The position numbers and the translations under genes are program-made. 47,808 nucleotides of DNA from Acidobacteriota bacterium (GTDB lineage Bacteria; Acidobacteriota; UBA6911): NCBI GenBank assembly GCA_012719455.1, contig JAAYAJ010000073.1, positions 1-47,808 on the forward strand, written 5' to 3'. The stretch's first letter is position 1. Each line of letters begins with the position of its first letter. Below the pieces are notes generated by a model. It was given only the letters and a program-made list of their open reading frames with translations. It was not told the DNA's origin and did not search any database. This document shows positions 25,034-32,688 of the stretch, piece after piece.

Positions 25034-25131
25034 AAACGGATTAAAATTGTTCAGTTCGTCCTTCCTTTCTGATGTCGTACCATTCCGCCCACGACGCCGC
25101 TGTTATGCTTCATCGGCGAAGGGACAGTGCA

Positions 25132-25160
25132 AGTCTACATTTTGTGCACTCAGACGGCAA
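25132..25160 (-). promoter_or_regulatory. Possible glgP promoter
   Basis: On the minus strand, TTGCCG (25160-25155), a 17-base spacer and TAGACT (25137-25132), located between the rpoD terminator and glgP. Both hexamers are moderate matches to the sigma-70 consensus. Confidence 0.3.
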
Positions 25161-25193
25161 TGGGCTGGAGACAAAAGCGCCGGGGAGAGGGGG

Positions 25194-25229
25194 AAAACCC
25201 GCGGCCGGGCCCCGCGGAGCCCGGCCGCG
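25194..25229 (-). terminator. Intrinsic terminator of rpoD
   Basis: A perfect 11-base stem: 25219-25229 pairs with 25200-25210 around an 8-base loop. On the minus strand it is followed by GGGTTTTCC. It starts 10 bases after the rpoD stop, so it most likely ends the rpoD transcript and separates it from glgP. Confidence 0.7.
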
Positions 25230-25238
25230 CCCACAGCT

Positions 25239-26849
25239 CTAGTTCTTGCTGATGAAATCGGCGAATTCGCGCAGCTTGTTGGAACGGTAGGGGCTGCGGA
25301 GCTTGAGCAGGGCCTTCTCCTCGATCTGCCGGATCCGCTCGCGCGTCACCTGGAAAATCTCGCCCACTTCCTGCAGGGTATATTCCTTCCCGTTCTCGTT
25401 CAGCCCGTAGCGCATGCGCACGATCTCCTGCTCCCTGGGGGAGAGGGACTCGAGCGCCGAATCGGTCACTTCGCGCAGGTTGTGCTTCATGACGTCTTCA
25501 TCGGGCGACACCGCGTTCTTGTCCTCGATGAACTTGTTGAGCACGGCGTCCTTGTTATCGGCGATGCTGGCTTCCAGAGAGATCGGCTCCTGGGCCGCCT
25601 TCAGGATCTGCGTCACCTTGGCGACCGGGGTCTTCAGCTCCTTGGCCAGCTCATGGATGGAAGGCTCCCGCCCCATCCGCTTGGTCAGTTCGTTGGCCAC
25701 CTTGAGGACCCGGTTCATGGCTTCCACCATGTGCACCGGGATACGGATCGTCCGCCCCTGGTCCGCAATGGCGCGGGTGATGCTCTGGCGGATCCACCAA
25801 GTGGCGTAGGTCGAGAACTTGTGCCCAAGGCGGTAGTTGAACTTGTCGACCGCCTTCATGAGCCCGATGTTCCCCTCCTGGACCAAGTCGAGCAGGTCGA
25901 GCCCGGGATAGGAGTAATTCTTGGCGATGCTCAGCACCAGGCGAAGGTTGGAACGGACGAACTGGTCCTTGGCGTGGAGCATTTCCGTCTTGTTCTCGCT
26001 GATCAGGGCCACGATCTTGCGCAGCTCTTCGATGTTGGTCAGGTACTGATCCTCGAGCCGACGGATCTCCGCCCGCGCTTCCCTGACCTCCTTGGGATTC
26101 GGGCGCTGGCGCCGGGAACGGGGCTGGAGCCGCCCGTGGGCTTCTTCCATCCGGTGCAGCACCTCTTCCACGCCGTCGACCAGGATGGCGATCTGGTTTT
26201 CGCTGAAATCGATCCGCTGCAGGGAATGGAAAATCGCTTCCCGGTTGCTTTCGATCTTTTCCAGGTCCTTCCGGGACTTCGCGCTCCGGCCCTTCGATTT
26301 CTTCAGGCTTTCCCGGGTCACCCGGTACTTCGCTTCAAGCTTCTCCAGGCGGGAGATGATCCGGCGGACCTGCCGCAGGCGCAACCGCGTGCGCTCCTCG
26401 GCCGAAACCTCGTTGTTTTCGGCCTCCTTCTTCCCTTCCATCCCCGACTGGGCCTGGGTCTGGTCCGCCGGGGCGTCGGCGGGTTGCAGTTCCTCGGCCA
26501 GTTCCATGATCTTGTAGGTGTTGATGGTCGTGAGCGAGAGCAGGCGCAGGGTATTGAGCTTGGCGGTTTCGATCTTCTTGGCGAGGTAAACTTCCTGTTC
26601 GCGCGTCAGCAGGGGGATCTTGCTCATGCTCCGATAGTAGATGTAAAGGGGGTCGGCCGAAGCCGCGGACTCCTCCCCCTTGACGGCCGGCCTTCCCTCG
26701 GTGGGAACACGGTCCAGCCTGACCCTGTCGACGTAGTTCTCCCGCGTCAGGCGCGGAAACGCCTCGGAAGCATCCATCTCGTCGTCGTCCAGTTCGATGG
26801 GATCGTATTCGGCGTCTTCCAAACGCCCGTTCCGTTTAACTTCGATCAT
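25239..26849 (-). CDS. rpoD: Primary sigma factor (RpoD, sigma-70)
   Basis: Directs RNA polymerase to housekeeping promoters. The 536 residues contain an acidic N-terminus, region 1.2 ([20 protein letters not shown], from 66), a roughly 195-residue charged non-conserved segment, region 2 (292-362, with [11 protein letters not shown] for -10 melting), region 3 and region 4.2 (from 489, [18 protein letters not shown], the -35 helix-turn-helix). The full region 2-4 set and the conserved core mark it as the group 1 factor. An AT-rich region of nearly 500 bases upstream holds a promoter and a short ORF. A strong terminator follows. Confidence 0.95.
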   Translation of the reverse strand: MIEVKRNGRLEDAEYDPIELDDDEMDASEAFPRLTRENYVDRVRLDRVPTEGRPAVKGEESAASADPLYIYYRSMSKIPLLTREQEVYLAKKIETAKLNTLRLLSLTTINTYKIMELAEELQPADAPADQTQAQSGMEGKKEAENNEVSAEERTRLRLRQVRRIISRLEKLEAKYRVTRESLKKSKGRSAKSRKDLEKIESNREAIFHSLQRIDFSENQIAILVDGVEEVLHRMEEAHGRLQPRSRRQRPNPKEVREARAEIRRLEDQYLTNIEELRKIVALISENKTEMLHAKDQFVRSNLRLVLSIAKNYSYPGLDLLDLVQEGNIGLMKAVDKFNYRLGHKFSTYATWWIRQSITRAIADQGRTIRIPVHMVEAMNRVLKVANELTKRMGREPSIHELAKELKTPVAKVTQILKAAQEPISLEASIADNKDAVLNKFIEDKNAVSPDEDVMKHNLREVTDSALESLSPREQEIVRMRYGLNENGKEYTLQEVGEIFQVTRERIRQIEEKALLKLRSPYRSNKLREFADFISKN

Positions 26850-26964
26850 AAGCTTAGAATCCTCGCCAGGATAATCCTCAAACCGACCCTCTTAATACAT
26901 TGCCCCGTCAAGACCGCGGGGGAGGTGGCTTTTAGTGCTCTGACTTTTCGACGCCCGAGAGCAA

Positions 26965-27033
26965 CTACATCAGTAGATAATGGAGACCTTGATTTTGTTT
27001 CATCGGGCGGGATGATTTGTTGATAGCTTTCAT
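26965..27033 (-). CDS. Short ORF (22 codons) ahead of rpoD
   Basis: An ATG at 27033 preceded by GAGGT with a 6-base gap, the best ribosome binding site nearby, opens MKAINKSSRPMKQNQGLHYL, two more residues and a stop at 26965. It lies between a predicted promoter and rpoD, with 115 bases left before rpoD. The peptide is basic and has no known relative that I recognise. It could be a leader peptide controlling rpoD, or chance. Codon use is AT-rich like its surroundings. Confidence 0.35.
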   Translation of the reverse strand: MKAINKSSRPMKQNQGLHYLLM

Positions 27034-27115
27034 GGCTATACCTCGTCTGCTTTGCCGGAACCCCTTGCAACGCCCGATGATAATACGGAAGAGCATCTGT
27101 TTGGTTCCGGCCTTT

Positions 27116-27143
27116 TTATAACACCGCCCCCCGGATTTCGCAA
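27116..27143 (-). promoter_or_regulatory. Predicted promoter for rpoD and its short leader ORF
   Basis: On the minus strand, TTGCGA (27143-27138), a 16-base spacer and TTATAA (27121-27116). The intergenic stretch 26850-27328 is AT-rich compared with the genes; besides this it holds the short ORF and the divergent promoter of the ABC operon. Confidence 0.45.
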
Positions 27144-27215
27144 CTTAATTCTGGGCTTGGCGGCGATTTTCCCCTGATTCCGCAGATAATTAGCCTGGAT
27201 CCGGGCTCCGGTCGA

Positions 27216-27244
27216 TTGACTCGGCACAGGCTTTTCATTATGAT
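27216..27244 (+). promoter_or_regulatory. Predicted strong promoter of the ABC exporter operon
   Basis: TTGACT (27216-27221), a 17-base spacer and TATGAT (27239-27244): five of six matches in each hexamer and ideal spacing. The leader to the ABC ATPase would be about 75 bases. Confidence 0.7.
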
Positions 27245-27328
27245 TTGTGGTTTCGAACTTTCCCTTTGCGCAGACGTTTGCCCTGGCCGCCCGGCATCGG
27301 GCGGAGCCGTTACCCCGGAGGAATGAGC

Positions 27329-28258
27329 GTGATCGAAGTCGAACATGTAAGCAAAGCCTATGGCGGGCGCAAAGTGGTGGACGACATCTCCTTCAGAGTG
27401 AAAAAAGGGGAGATTCTGGGCTTCCTCGGCCCCAACGGGGCGGGAAAAACCACCACCATGCGCATTCTCACCTGCTACATGCCGGCCACGGAAGGGACCG
27501 CCCGGATCGCCGGGCATGACGTGTTCGAGGAGAGCCTCGAAGTCCGCCGCCGCATCGGCTATCTCCCTGAAAACCCGCCGCTCTACCCTGAAATGACGGT
27601 GGACTCCTACCTGAATTTCGTGGCCCGGATCAAGGGGGTGCGCTCCAACGCCCGGAAGGCTCGGGTGGGGGATGCCATCGAAAAATGTAACCTGGGCGAC
27701 GTCCGCCGCCGCATCATCGGCCGGCTGTCCAAGGGATACAAGCAGCGGGTAGGGCTGGCCCAGGCCATCGTCGGCAACCCCGAGGTCCTGATCCTGGACG
27801 AACCCACCATCGGGCTCGACCCGCGGCAGATCCACGAAGTCCGCTCCCTGATCAAGGGGCTCGGCGAAGCCCACACGGTGATCCTCTCCACCCACATCCT
27901 CCCCGAGGTCAGCATGACGTGCAGCCGCGTCGTCATCATCAACAATGGGAAGGTGGTCGCCCAGGACACCCCCGAGGGGCTGGCACACCAGATGAAGGGG
28001 GCGGAAAGGATCAGTCTCACGGTTGAAGCCCCCGCCGCCGCTGTCCGGGAAAAAATCCTGGCCATCGACGGGGTGCTCGACGTCCATGCCGAGGAAAAGG
28101 GGGAGGTCTCGACCTGCAGCGTGGAGTGCCGGCTCGGCAGCGATCTGCGCCGCATCCTGGCTCGCCAGATCGTCGACGAGGGGTGGGGGCTGCTCGAACT
28201 CCGGGCCGTGTCCATGAGCCTCGAGGACGTCTTCATCAACCTGATAACCCAGGAATAA
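27329..28258 (+). CDS. ABC transporter ATPase (GldA/CcmA-like)
   Basis: The 309-residue ATPase of an ABC-2 type exporter. Walker A GPNGAGKTTT (34-43), signature LSKGYKQR (133-140), Walker B LILDEP with D157 and E158, and the switch H189 in STHIL are intact. A C-terminal extension of about 80 residues is typical of ABC-2 ATPases. The GTG at 27329 is 7 bases after GGAGG; an ATG at 27323 is only 1 base from that site, so it is the less likely start. It heads an operon with a permease, a GldG-like protein and a DUF4340 protein, an arrangement widespread outside gliding Bacteroidota. The cargo is unknown. Confidence 0.92.
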   Translation: MIEVEHVSKAYGGRKVVDDISFRVKKGEILGFLGPNGAGKTTTMRILTCYMPATEGTARIAGHDVFEESLEVRRRIGYLPENPPLYPEMTVDSYLNFVARIKGVRSNARKARVGDAIEKCNLGDVRRRIIGRLSKGYKQRVGLAQAIVGNPEVLILDEPTIGLDPRQIHEVRSLIKGLGEAHTVILSTHILPEVSMTCSRVVIINNGKVVAQDTPEGLAHQMKGAERISLTVEAPAAAVREKILAIDGVLDVHAEEKGEVSTCSVECRLGSDLRRILARQIVDEGWGLLELRAVSMSLEDVFINLITQE

Positions 28259-28287
28259 GTTTCCCCGGTTCATCCAAGAGGCCCGAA

Positions 28288-29061
28288 ATGCACAATATCT
28301 TGGCAATATGGCAGCGCGAGATGAAGAGCTACTTCGTCTCGCCGATCGCGTACGTGGTGCTGACCGTTTTCCTCTTCCTGTTCGGCCTGTTCTTCTTCGG
28401 CAACCTCGCGGAAGTGGTGCAGTACACCACGATGATGCAGGCCCAGTTCGGCCAGAGCGGACAGCCGATCGACGTCCCCGCCTACGTGATTCAGCAGCTG
28501 ATGCGGACCACGAGCCTCATCCTCCTCTTCCTGATCCCCATGCTGACCATGGGGCTGTTCTCGGAGGAGAAGAAACGCGGGACCATCGAACTGCTCCTCA
28601 CCACCCCGGTCGGCAATTTTCAGGCCCTGATGGGCAAATACCTGGCCAGTCTCACCTTTCTCGTGATCCTGCTGGCCGCGGGCGCCGTCACCCTCTCCCC
28701 CCTCTTCATCTACGGGCAGCCCGACTGGAAGCCGATGCTGGCCGCCTTTCTGGGGATGCTGCTCTACGGCGCCGCCCTGCTCGCCCTCGGCCTGTTCGTG
28801 TCCACCCTGACCGAGAACCAGATCGTGGCGGTGGTGATCACCTTCGGTCTGGGCCTGATGCTGTGGCTGGTGAGCGTGTTCGCCTCCTCGGCGACGGGGG
28901 CCACCCGCGACGTCATCAACTACCTTTCAGTGATCAGCCACCTCGATGATTTCATCAAGGGGGTGATTGACACCTCCCATATTATCTACTACTTGACCTT
29001 CGCGTTCGTGGGACTGTTTCTGGCTTATCGTTCACTAGAGTCCATGCGGTGGAAAGGCTAA
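28288..29061 (+). CDS. ABC-2 type permease (GldF-like)
   Basis: A 257-residue inner-membrane subunit with six predicted transmembrane helices; the first begins near residue 17 (SPIAYVVLTVFLFLFGLFFF) and the last ends close to the C-terminus. The sequence EEKKRGTIELLLTTPV after the second helix is the usual ABC-2 coupling region. The ATG at 28288 has AAGAGG 7 bases upstream; longer open frames belong to the overlapping ATPase region. The stop TAA overlaps the next gene's ATG (TAATG), so the permease and the GldG-like protein are translated together. Confidence 0.9.
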   Translation: MHNILAIWQREMKSYFVSPIAYVVLTVFLFLFGLFFFGNLAEVVQYTTMMQAQFGQSGQPIDVPAYVIQQLMRTTSLILLFLIPMLTMGLFSEEKKRGTIELLLTTPVGNFQALMGKYLASLTFLVILLAAGAVTLSPLFIYGQPDWKPMLAAFLGMLLYGAALLALGLFVSTLTENQIVAVVITFGLGLMLWLVSVFASSATGATRDVINYLSVISHLDDFIKGVIDTSHIIYYLTFAFVGLFLAYRSLESMRWKG

Positions 29062-30644
29062 TGAAAAAAACTCTGCAGAAGCTCGACATATTGGGCCTCG
29101 TGCTGCTGGTCGCGGCCGTCATCTGGTATTCGGTCTCCAATACGTGGGGGAAGGGAAACCTGGGGCTCGCCATCGCCGGGGCGACCCTGTTCGCTGTCGG
29201 CATCGGCGCCAACTACCGGCAGATCATGGCCTCGCTGGGCAAACGCTCCAGTAAATACGCCACCAACTACGTCGTGTCCCTCCTGCTGGTGATCGCCATC
29301 GCCGCCGGTCTGAACTTCATCGGCCAGCGGCACGTAAAACGCTTCGACACCACCGGAAACCGGCAGTTCAGCCTGGCCCCACAAACCCTGCAGGTCCTGG
29401 AGCATCTCAAGGGGGACGTCGACGTCAAGGCCTTCTTCCCCGGGGGGGACTACTCCCCGCTGCGTGACCTGCTGATCCAGTACCGAACCGCCAACCGGCG
29501 CGTCCACTATGAATTCATCGACCCGGACCGCCGGCCCGACGTCGCCAAGAAGTACGACATCAGCGTGTACGGCGCCTTCCGGGATCCCATGACCGGGACC
29601 CAGCTCAAGTTCGGAACCCTCGTCCTCTCCTACGGCGACCGCCGGGAAAAGATCGAGAAGCGATACGAGGAAGTCCAGGAGCAGGACCTGACCAACGCCA
29701 TCATCAAGCTCGGGCGCAGCGAAACCAAGAAGGTCTACTTCGTCCAGGGGCACGGGGAGAAGGACCCCTCCGACACCGGGCAGTCGGGTTATTCCCAAGC
29801 CCGGAAAGCGCTCGAGGAGCAGGGGTACCAGGTGGCACCCCTGAACCTTGCCACCGAGGGGAGGGTCCCCGCGGACGCCGGGGTCCTGGTCATCGCCGGG
29901 GCCCGGACCGCCCCTTTCGACCAGGAGATGCAGTTCGTGGCCGACTTCCTCCAGACGGGAGGGGGTGTGCTGCTGATGACGGACCCGGTCCCGGCCCCCT
30001 CCTACGCCCTTTTCCTCGAGCCGTGGGGCATCCAGGTGGATGACAACGTTGTGCTCGATGTCAGCGGGGCGGGGCGCCTCATGGGGGCAGGTCCGAGCAT
30101 TCCACTCGTGGTGGAGTACGAGGATCACCCGATCACCGAACGCTTCAACGCCATGACCTTCTTCCCCCTCACCCGGTCGGTGCGGCCGGCGGAGGAAACA
30201 CCGGAGGGGGTCACTGTAGCACCCCTGTTTCAGAGCAACCCCAACAGCTGGGGCGAGACCGACATGAACAAGCCCGAGGCCACCTTTGATCCGGAGGACC
30301 TCCAGGGCCCCCTGCCGCTGGCGGTGGCGGCCACGAGGGAGCTCCGTGCCGGCACCGATGACGCCGCCGAGCTCACCGCCCGCCTGGTCGTCGTCGGCAC
30401 CTCGAATTTCGCCATCGACGCCTATTTCGCCAACCAGGGGAACGGCAACCTCTTTTTAAACATGGTCAGCTGGCTGGCCCAGGACGAGGACCTGATCTCG
30501 ATCCGGCCCAAACAGGCTGAAGACCGGCGCATTCTCCTGTCCCAGAGCCAGTTGAGCGCGGTGCGCCTCGTCAGCATGTTCCTCATCCCGGGCGCCGCCC
30601 TCGTCGCCGGGGTCCTGGTCTATCTCAACCGCCGGAGGAAATAG
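29061..30644 (+). CDS. GldG-like ABC transporter accessory protein
   Basis: A 527-residue protein with two N-terminal membrane helices, a large extracytoplasmic GldG/IFT52-like domain (for example LAPQTLQVLEHL, KKVYFVQGHGEKDPS, VLVIAGARTAPFD, GGVLLMTDP) and a C-terminal helix ending in a basic LNRRRK tail. The family (ABC-type_uncharacterised, GldG) pairs with GldA/GldF-type transporters. Gliding is not implied, since the module occurs in many non-gliders. The start is set by the TAATG overlap with the permease; a GTG 12 bases earlier is less likely. Confidence 0.87.
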   Translation: MKKTLQKLDILGLVLLVAAVIWYSVSNTWGKGNLGLAIAGATLFAVGIGANYRQIMASLGKRSSKYATNYVVSLLLVIAIAAGLNFIGQRHVKRFDTTGNRQFSLAPQTLQVLEHLKGDVDVKAFFPGGDYSPLRDLLIQYRTANRRVHYEFIDPDRRPDVAKKYDISVYGAFRDPMTGTQLKFGTLVLSYGDRREKIEKRYEEVQEQDLTNAIIKLGRSETKKVYFVQGHGEKDPSDTGQSGYSQARKALEEQGYQVAPLNLATEGRVPADAGVLVIAGARTAPFDQEMQFVADFLQTGGGVLLMTDPVPAPSYALFLEPWGIQVDDNVVLDVSGAGRLMGAGPSIPLVVEYEDHPITERFNAMTFFPLTRSVRPAEETPEGVTVAPLFQSNPNSWGETDMNKPEATFDPEDLQGPLPLAVAATRELRAGTDDAAELTARLVVVGTSNFAIDAYFANQGNGNLFLNMVSWLAQDEDLISIRPKQAEDRRILLSQSQLSAVRLVSMFLIPGAALVAGVLVYLNRRRK

Positions 30645-30645
30645 G

Positions 30646-32052
30646 ATGCGTTTCAAGGGCACGCTGGTCCTCGTCCTGGTGGCCGCCGCGATCGGCGCCT
30701 GGCTCTACTTTTACGAGGTCCGGGGGAAGGAAGGCCGCGAAAAGGCGAAGGAGGCCGAAGGCCGGCTCTGGACACTTGAGGAGAAGGATGTCGCGGCGAT
30801 CGCCCTCATCTCCCCGGACGAACGGATCGAGGCCCGGCGGCAGGATGAGGGGGGCTGGCGCATCACCCTCCCGCGCGAGCTCGACGCCGACGGGGCGGAG
30901 CTGGACCGCCTGGCCCGCTCGGCCGCCACCCTCAGCCGCGGGGAGACCGTGGAAGAGGACGCCGCCGACCTCGGCAGGTTCGGGCTCCTGCCCCCCGGGT
31001 CGGGGGTCGAACTGACAGCCCGTGACGGGAAAAAATACCGGGTCGATTTCGGGGCCGACAACCCGACCGGCACCTTCACCTATGCCGCCCGCACCGGGGA
31101 GAAGACGGTGTTCCAGGTCCCGAGTGCCGCCGCCGAGTCCTTCCGCGTGAAACTGGACGACGTGCGCGACCGCACTCTCCTCCCCTTTGACCAAGTCGAA
31201 GCCGGGCAGCTCGAACTGGTCACCCCTAAGGGGCGGATCGCCGTCGTCAAGGACGGGGACGACCGGTGGTGGTTCGAGGACGTGGAAAAGCGGGAAGCCA
31301 GCGGCCCGGAAGTCCGGGGGATCCTCAACGCGCTGTCGCTCGACCGGATCCATGAATTCAGCGACCTGGGAACCGCAGAGTATTCGAACCCCGGGTTCGA
31401 CCGCCCCCTCATCGACGCCCGGGTCAAGTACGGACCCGCCGGGGCGACCGCGCGCCTCCTCGTCGGCACCGAACAGTCGAAGCTCCGCGCCGCGGCGGCT
31501 TCGATCACCCTCCCCCGCGCCGCCGACGGAGTCTACCTGGCCCGCGACGACGCGCGCCCCGCCCCGTTCTTCGTCGGGCAGGAACTGGTCGACAAGCTGC
31601 TGAAAACACCGGAGCAGATCCGGGACAAGGCCCTGGCCTCCTTCCAGCGCTGGGAGGCGGACACGATCCTCGTCTGGAACAGCAAGGGACAATTCGAGTT
31701 CCACAAATCGCAGGGAGAGTGGTACCTGGGCGCGGAGCGGAAAAAGGCGAAGTGGGACGCCGTCAACGGGATCCTGGACGCGCCGGGCTCCCCGGCGCTC
31801 CGCTGGATCGACCGCCCGGCGGCGGCGGCTTCCTACGGGCTCGACCGTCCCGTGATCCGCGTCGTCGTCAAGAAGGGGGGGGCGGTGCTGGCCGACCTGT
31901 CGCTTGGGAGCGCGGCCCCGGACGGCATCCACGCCCGCGCCGCGGGCGATCCCACGGTCAAGGTGGCCGACCCTGAAGCGATCCGGTGGCTGGACCTCGC
32001 CCGGGAGGAATACCTGGAGGTGGCGGCCGGGTCCGAAACCGGGGGGGAGTAG
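30646..32052 (+). CDS. DUF4340 protein of the ABC exporter operon
   Basis: A 468-residue protein with one N-terminal membrane anchor (about 5-22) and a large exported part that repeats DUF4340-type beta-rich modules, seen as recurring segments such as VKLDDVRDRTLLPFDQVEA and KTPEQIRDKALASFQRWEA, about 140 residues apart. DUF4340 proteins usually sit beside GldG homologues and are thought to be the periplasmic side of the transporter, an inference from context. The ATG lies 1 base after the GldG stop, with GGAGG 8 bases upstream. This is the last gene of the operon. Confidence 0.87.
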   Translation: MRFKGTLVLVLVAAAIGAWLYFYEVRGKEGREKAKEAEGRLWTLEEKDVAAIALISPDERIEARRQDEGGWRITLPRELDADGAELDRLARSAATLSRGETVEEDAADLGRFGLLPPGSGVELTARDGKKYRVDFGADNPTGTFTYAARTGEKTVFQVPSAAAESFRVKLDDVRDRTLLPFDQVEAGQLELVTPKGRIAVVKDGDDRWWFEDVEKREASGPEVRGILNALSLDRIHEFSDLGTAEYSNPGFDRPLIDARVKYGPAGATARLLVGTEQSKLRAAAASITLPRAADGVYLARDDARPAPFFVGQELVDKLLKTPEQIRDKALASFQRWEADTILVWNSKGQFEFHKSQGEWYLGAERKKAKWDAVNGILDAPGSPALRWIDRPAAAASYGLDRPVIRVVVKKGGAVLADLSLGSAAPDGIHARAAGDPTVKVADPEAIRWLDLAREEYLEVAAGSETGGE

Positions 32053-32068
32053 CGGAGGTTCCTAGCAG

Positions 32069-32097
32069 TTGCTATTTCATGGGGCGTCGGGTATACT
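32069..32097 (+). promoter_or_regulatory. Predicted promoter of the rimP-nusA-infB operon
   Basis: TTGCTA (32069-32074), a 17-base spacer and TATACT (32092-32097). Transcription would begin near 32104, about 12 bases before an intrinsic terminator and about 80 bases before rimP. Confidence 0.55.
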
Positions 32098-32115
32098 TTC
32101 CGTTGCTGCTTTCGC

Positions 32116-32143
32116 AAAAAGTGGGCAAGTGCCCACTTTTTTT
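32116..32143 (+). terminator. Intrinsic terminator in the rimP-nusA leader (attenuator?)
   Basis: AAAAAGTGGGC (32116-32126), loop AAGT, then GCCCACTTTTTTT (32131-32143): a perfect stem with a seven-T tail, the clearest intrinsic terminator in the window. It may end readthrough from the DUF4340 gene. Because a good promoter lies just upstream, it may also act as an attenuator of rimP-nusA-infB. Confidence 0.85.
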
Positions 32144-32181
32144 GTTTGGCCCGCCGTTGAAACTGCGGGCAGGGACGAAAC

Positions 32182-32685
32182 ATGGCCGTACGGGGGACGG
32201 GACCGGACGAATCCCTGGAGCTGAAAATCAAGGGGCTGGCCGAGCAGGTAGCCGCCTCCATGAGCATGGAAGTCGTGCTTGCCGAGGTCAAGGGGGAAGG
32301 GTCCCGGTCGGTTGTCCGGGTTTTCATCGATCAACCAACGGGCATCACCTTGGAGGACTGCGAGCGATACAGCAAGCGCTTCTCCGTGGCGCTCGACGTG
32401 GAAGACTGGATCCCGTCGAAATACACACTGGAGGTTTCCTCGCCGGGGGTCGACCGCCCCCTGGTCAGGGAAGCGGATTTCGCCCGTTTCCAGGGGGAAA
32501 ACGCCCGGGTACGGACGCGGATTCCCATCGAGGGGCAGAAGAATTTCAAGGGCAAGATCGTGATCGCCGGCGGGGGCGGGGTAACACTCGAGGTAGCGCC
32601 GGGCAGACATGTCGAAATTGCCATTACGGACATCGATAAGGCCAGATTGATCGCCGATTTAAGCAAAAAGCCGCAGGGGTCCTGA
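32182..32685 (+). CDS. rimP: Ribosome maturation factor RimP
   Basis: Assists 30S subunit assembly in the cytoplasm; 167 residues. The N-terminal domain shows VVRVFIDQPTGITLEDCERY and the characteristic LEVSSPGVDRPL, followed by the C-terminal SH3-like domain with LEVAPGRHVEIAITDIDKA. The start at 32182 is preceded by AGGGACGAAAC. It is the first gene of a classic rimP-nusA-infB-rbfA-truB operon, and nusA starts 3 bases after its stop. Confidence 0.95.
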   Translation: MAVRGTGPDESLELKIKGLAEQVAASMSMEVVLAEVKGEGSRSVVRVFIDQPTGITLEDCERYSKRFSVALDVEDWIPSKYTLEVSSPGVDRPLVREADFARFQGENARVRTRIPIEGQKNFKGKIVIAGGGGVTLEVAPGRHVEIAITDIDKARLIADLSKKPQGS

Positions 32686-32688
32686 ATT

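Noticed and set aside
27329-32052. Gliding motility locus
   Set aside because: GldA/F/G-like genes with DUF4340 are widespread in non-gliding bacteria, and no other gld or spr genes occur here.
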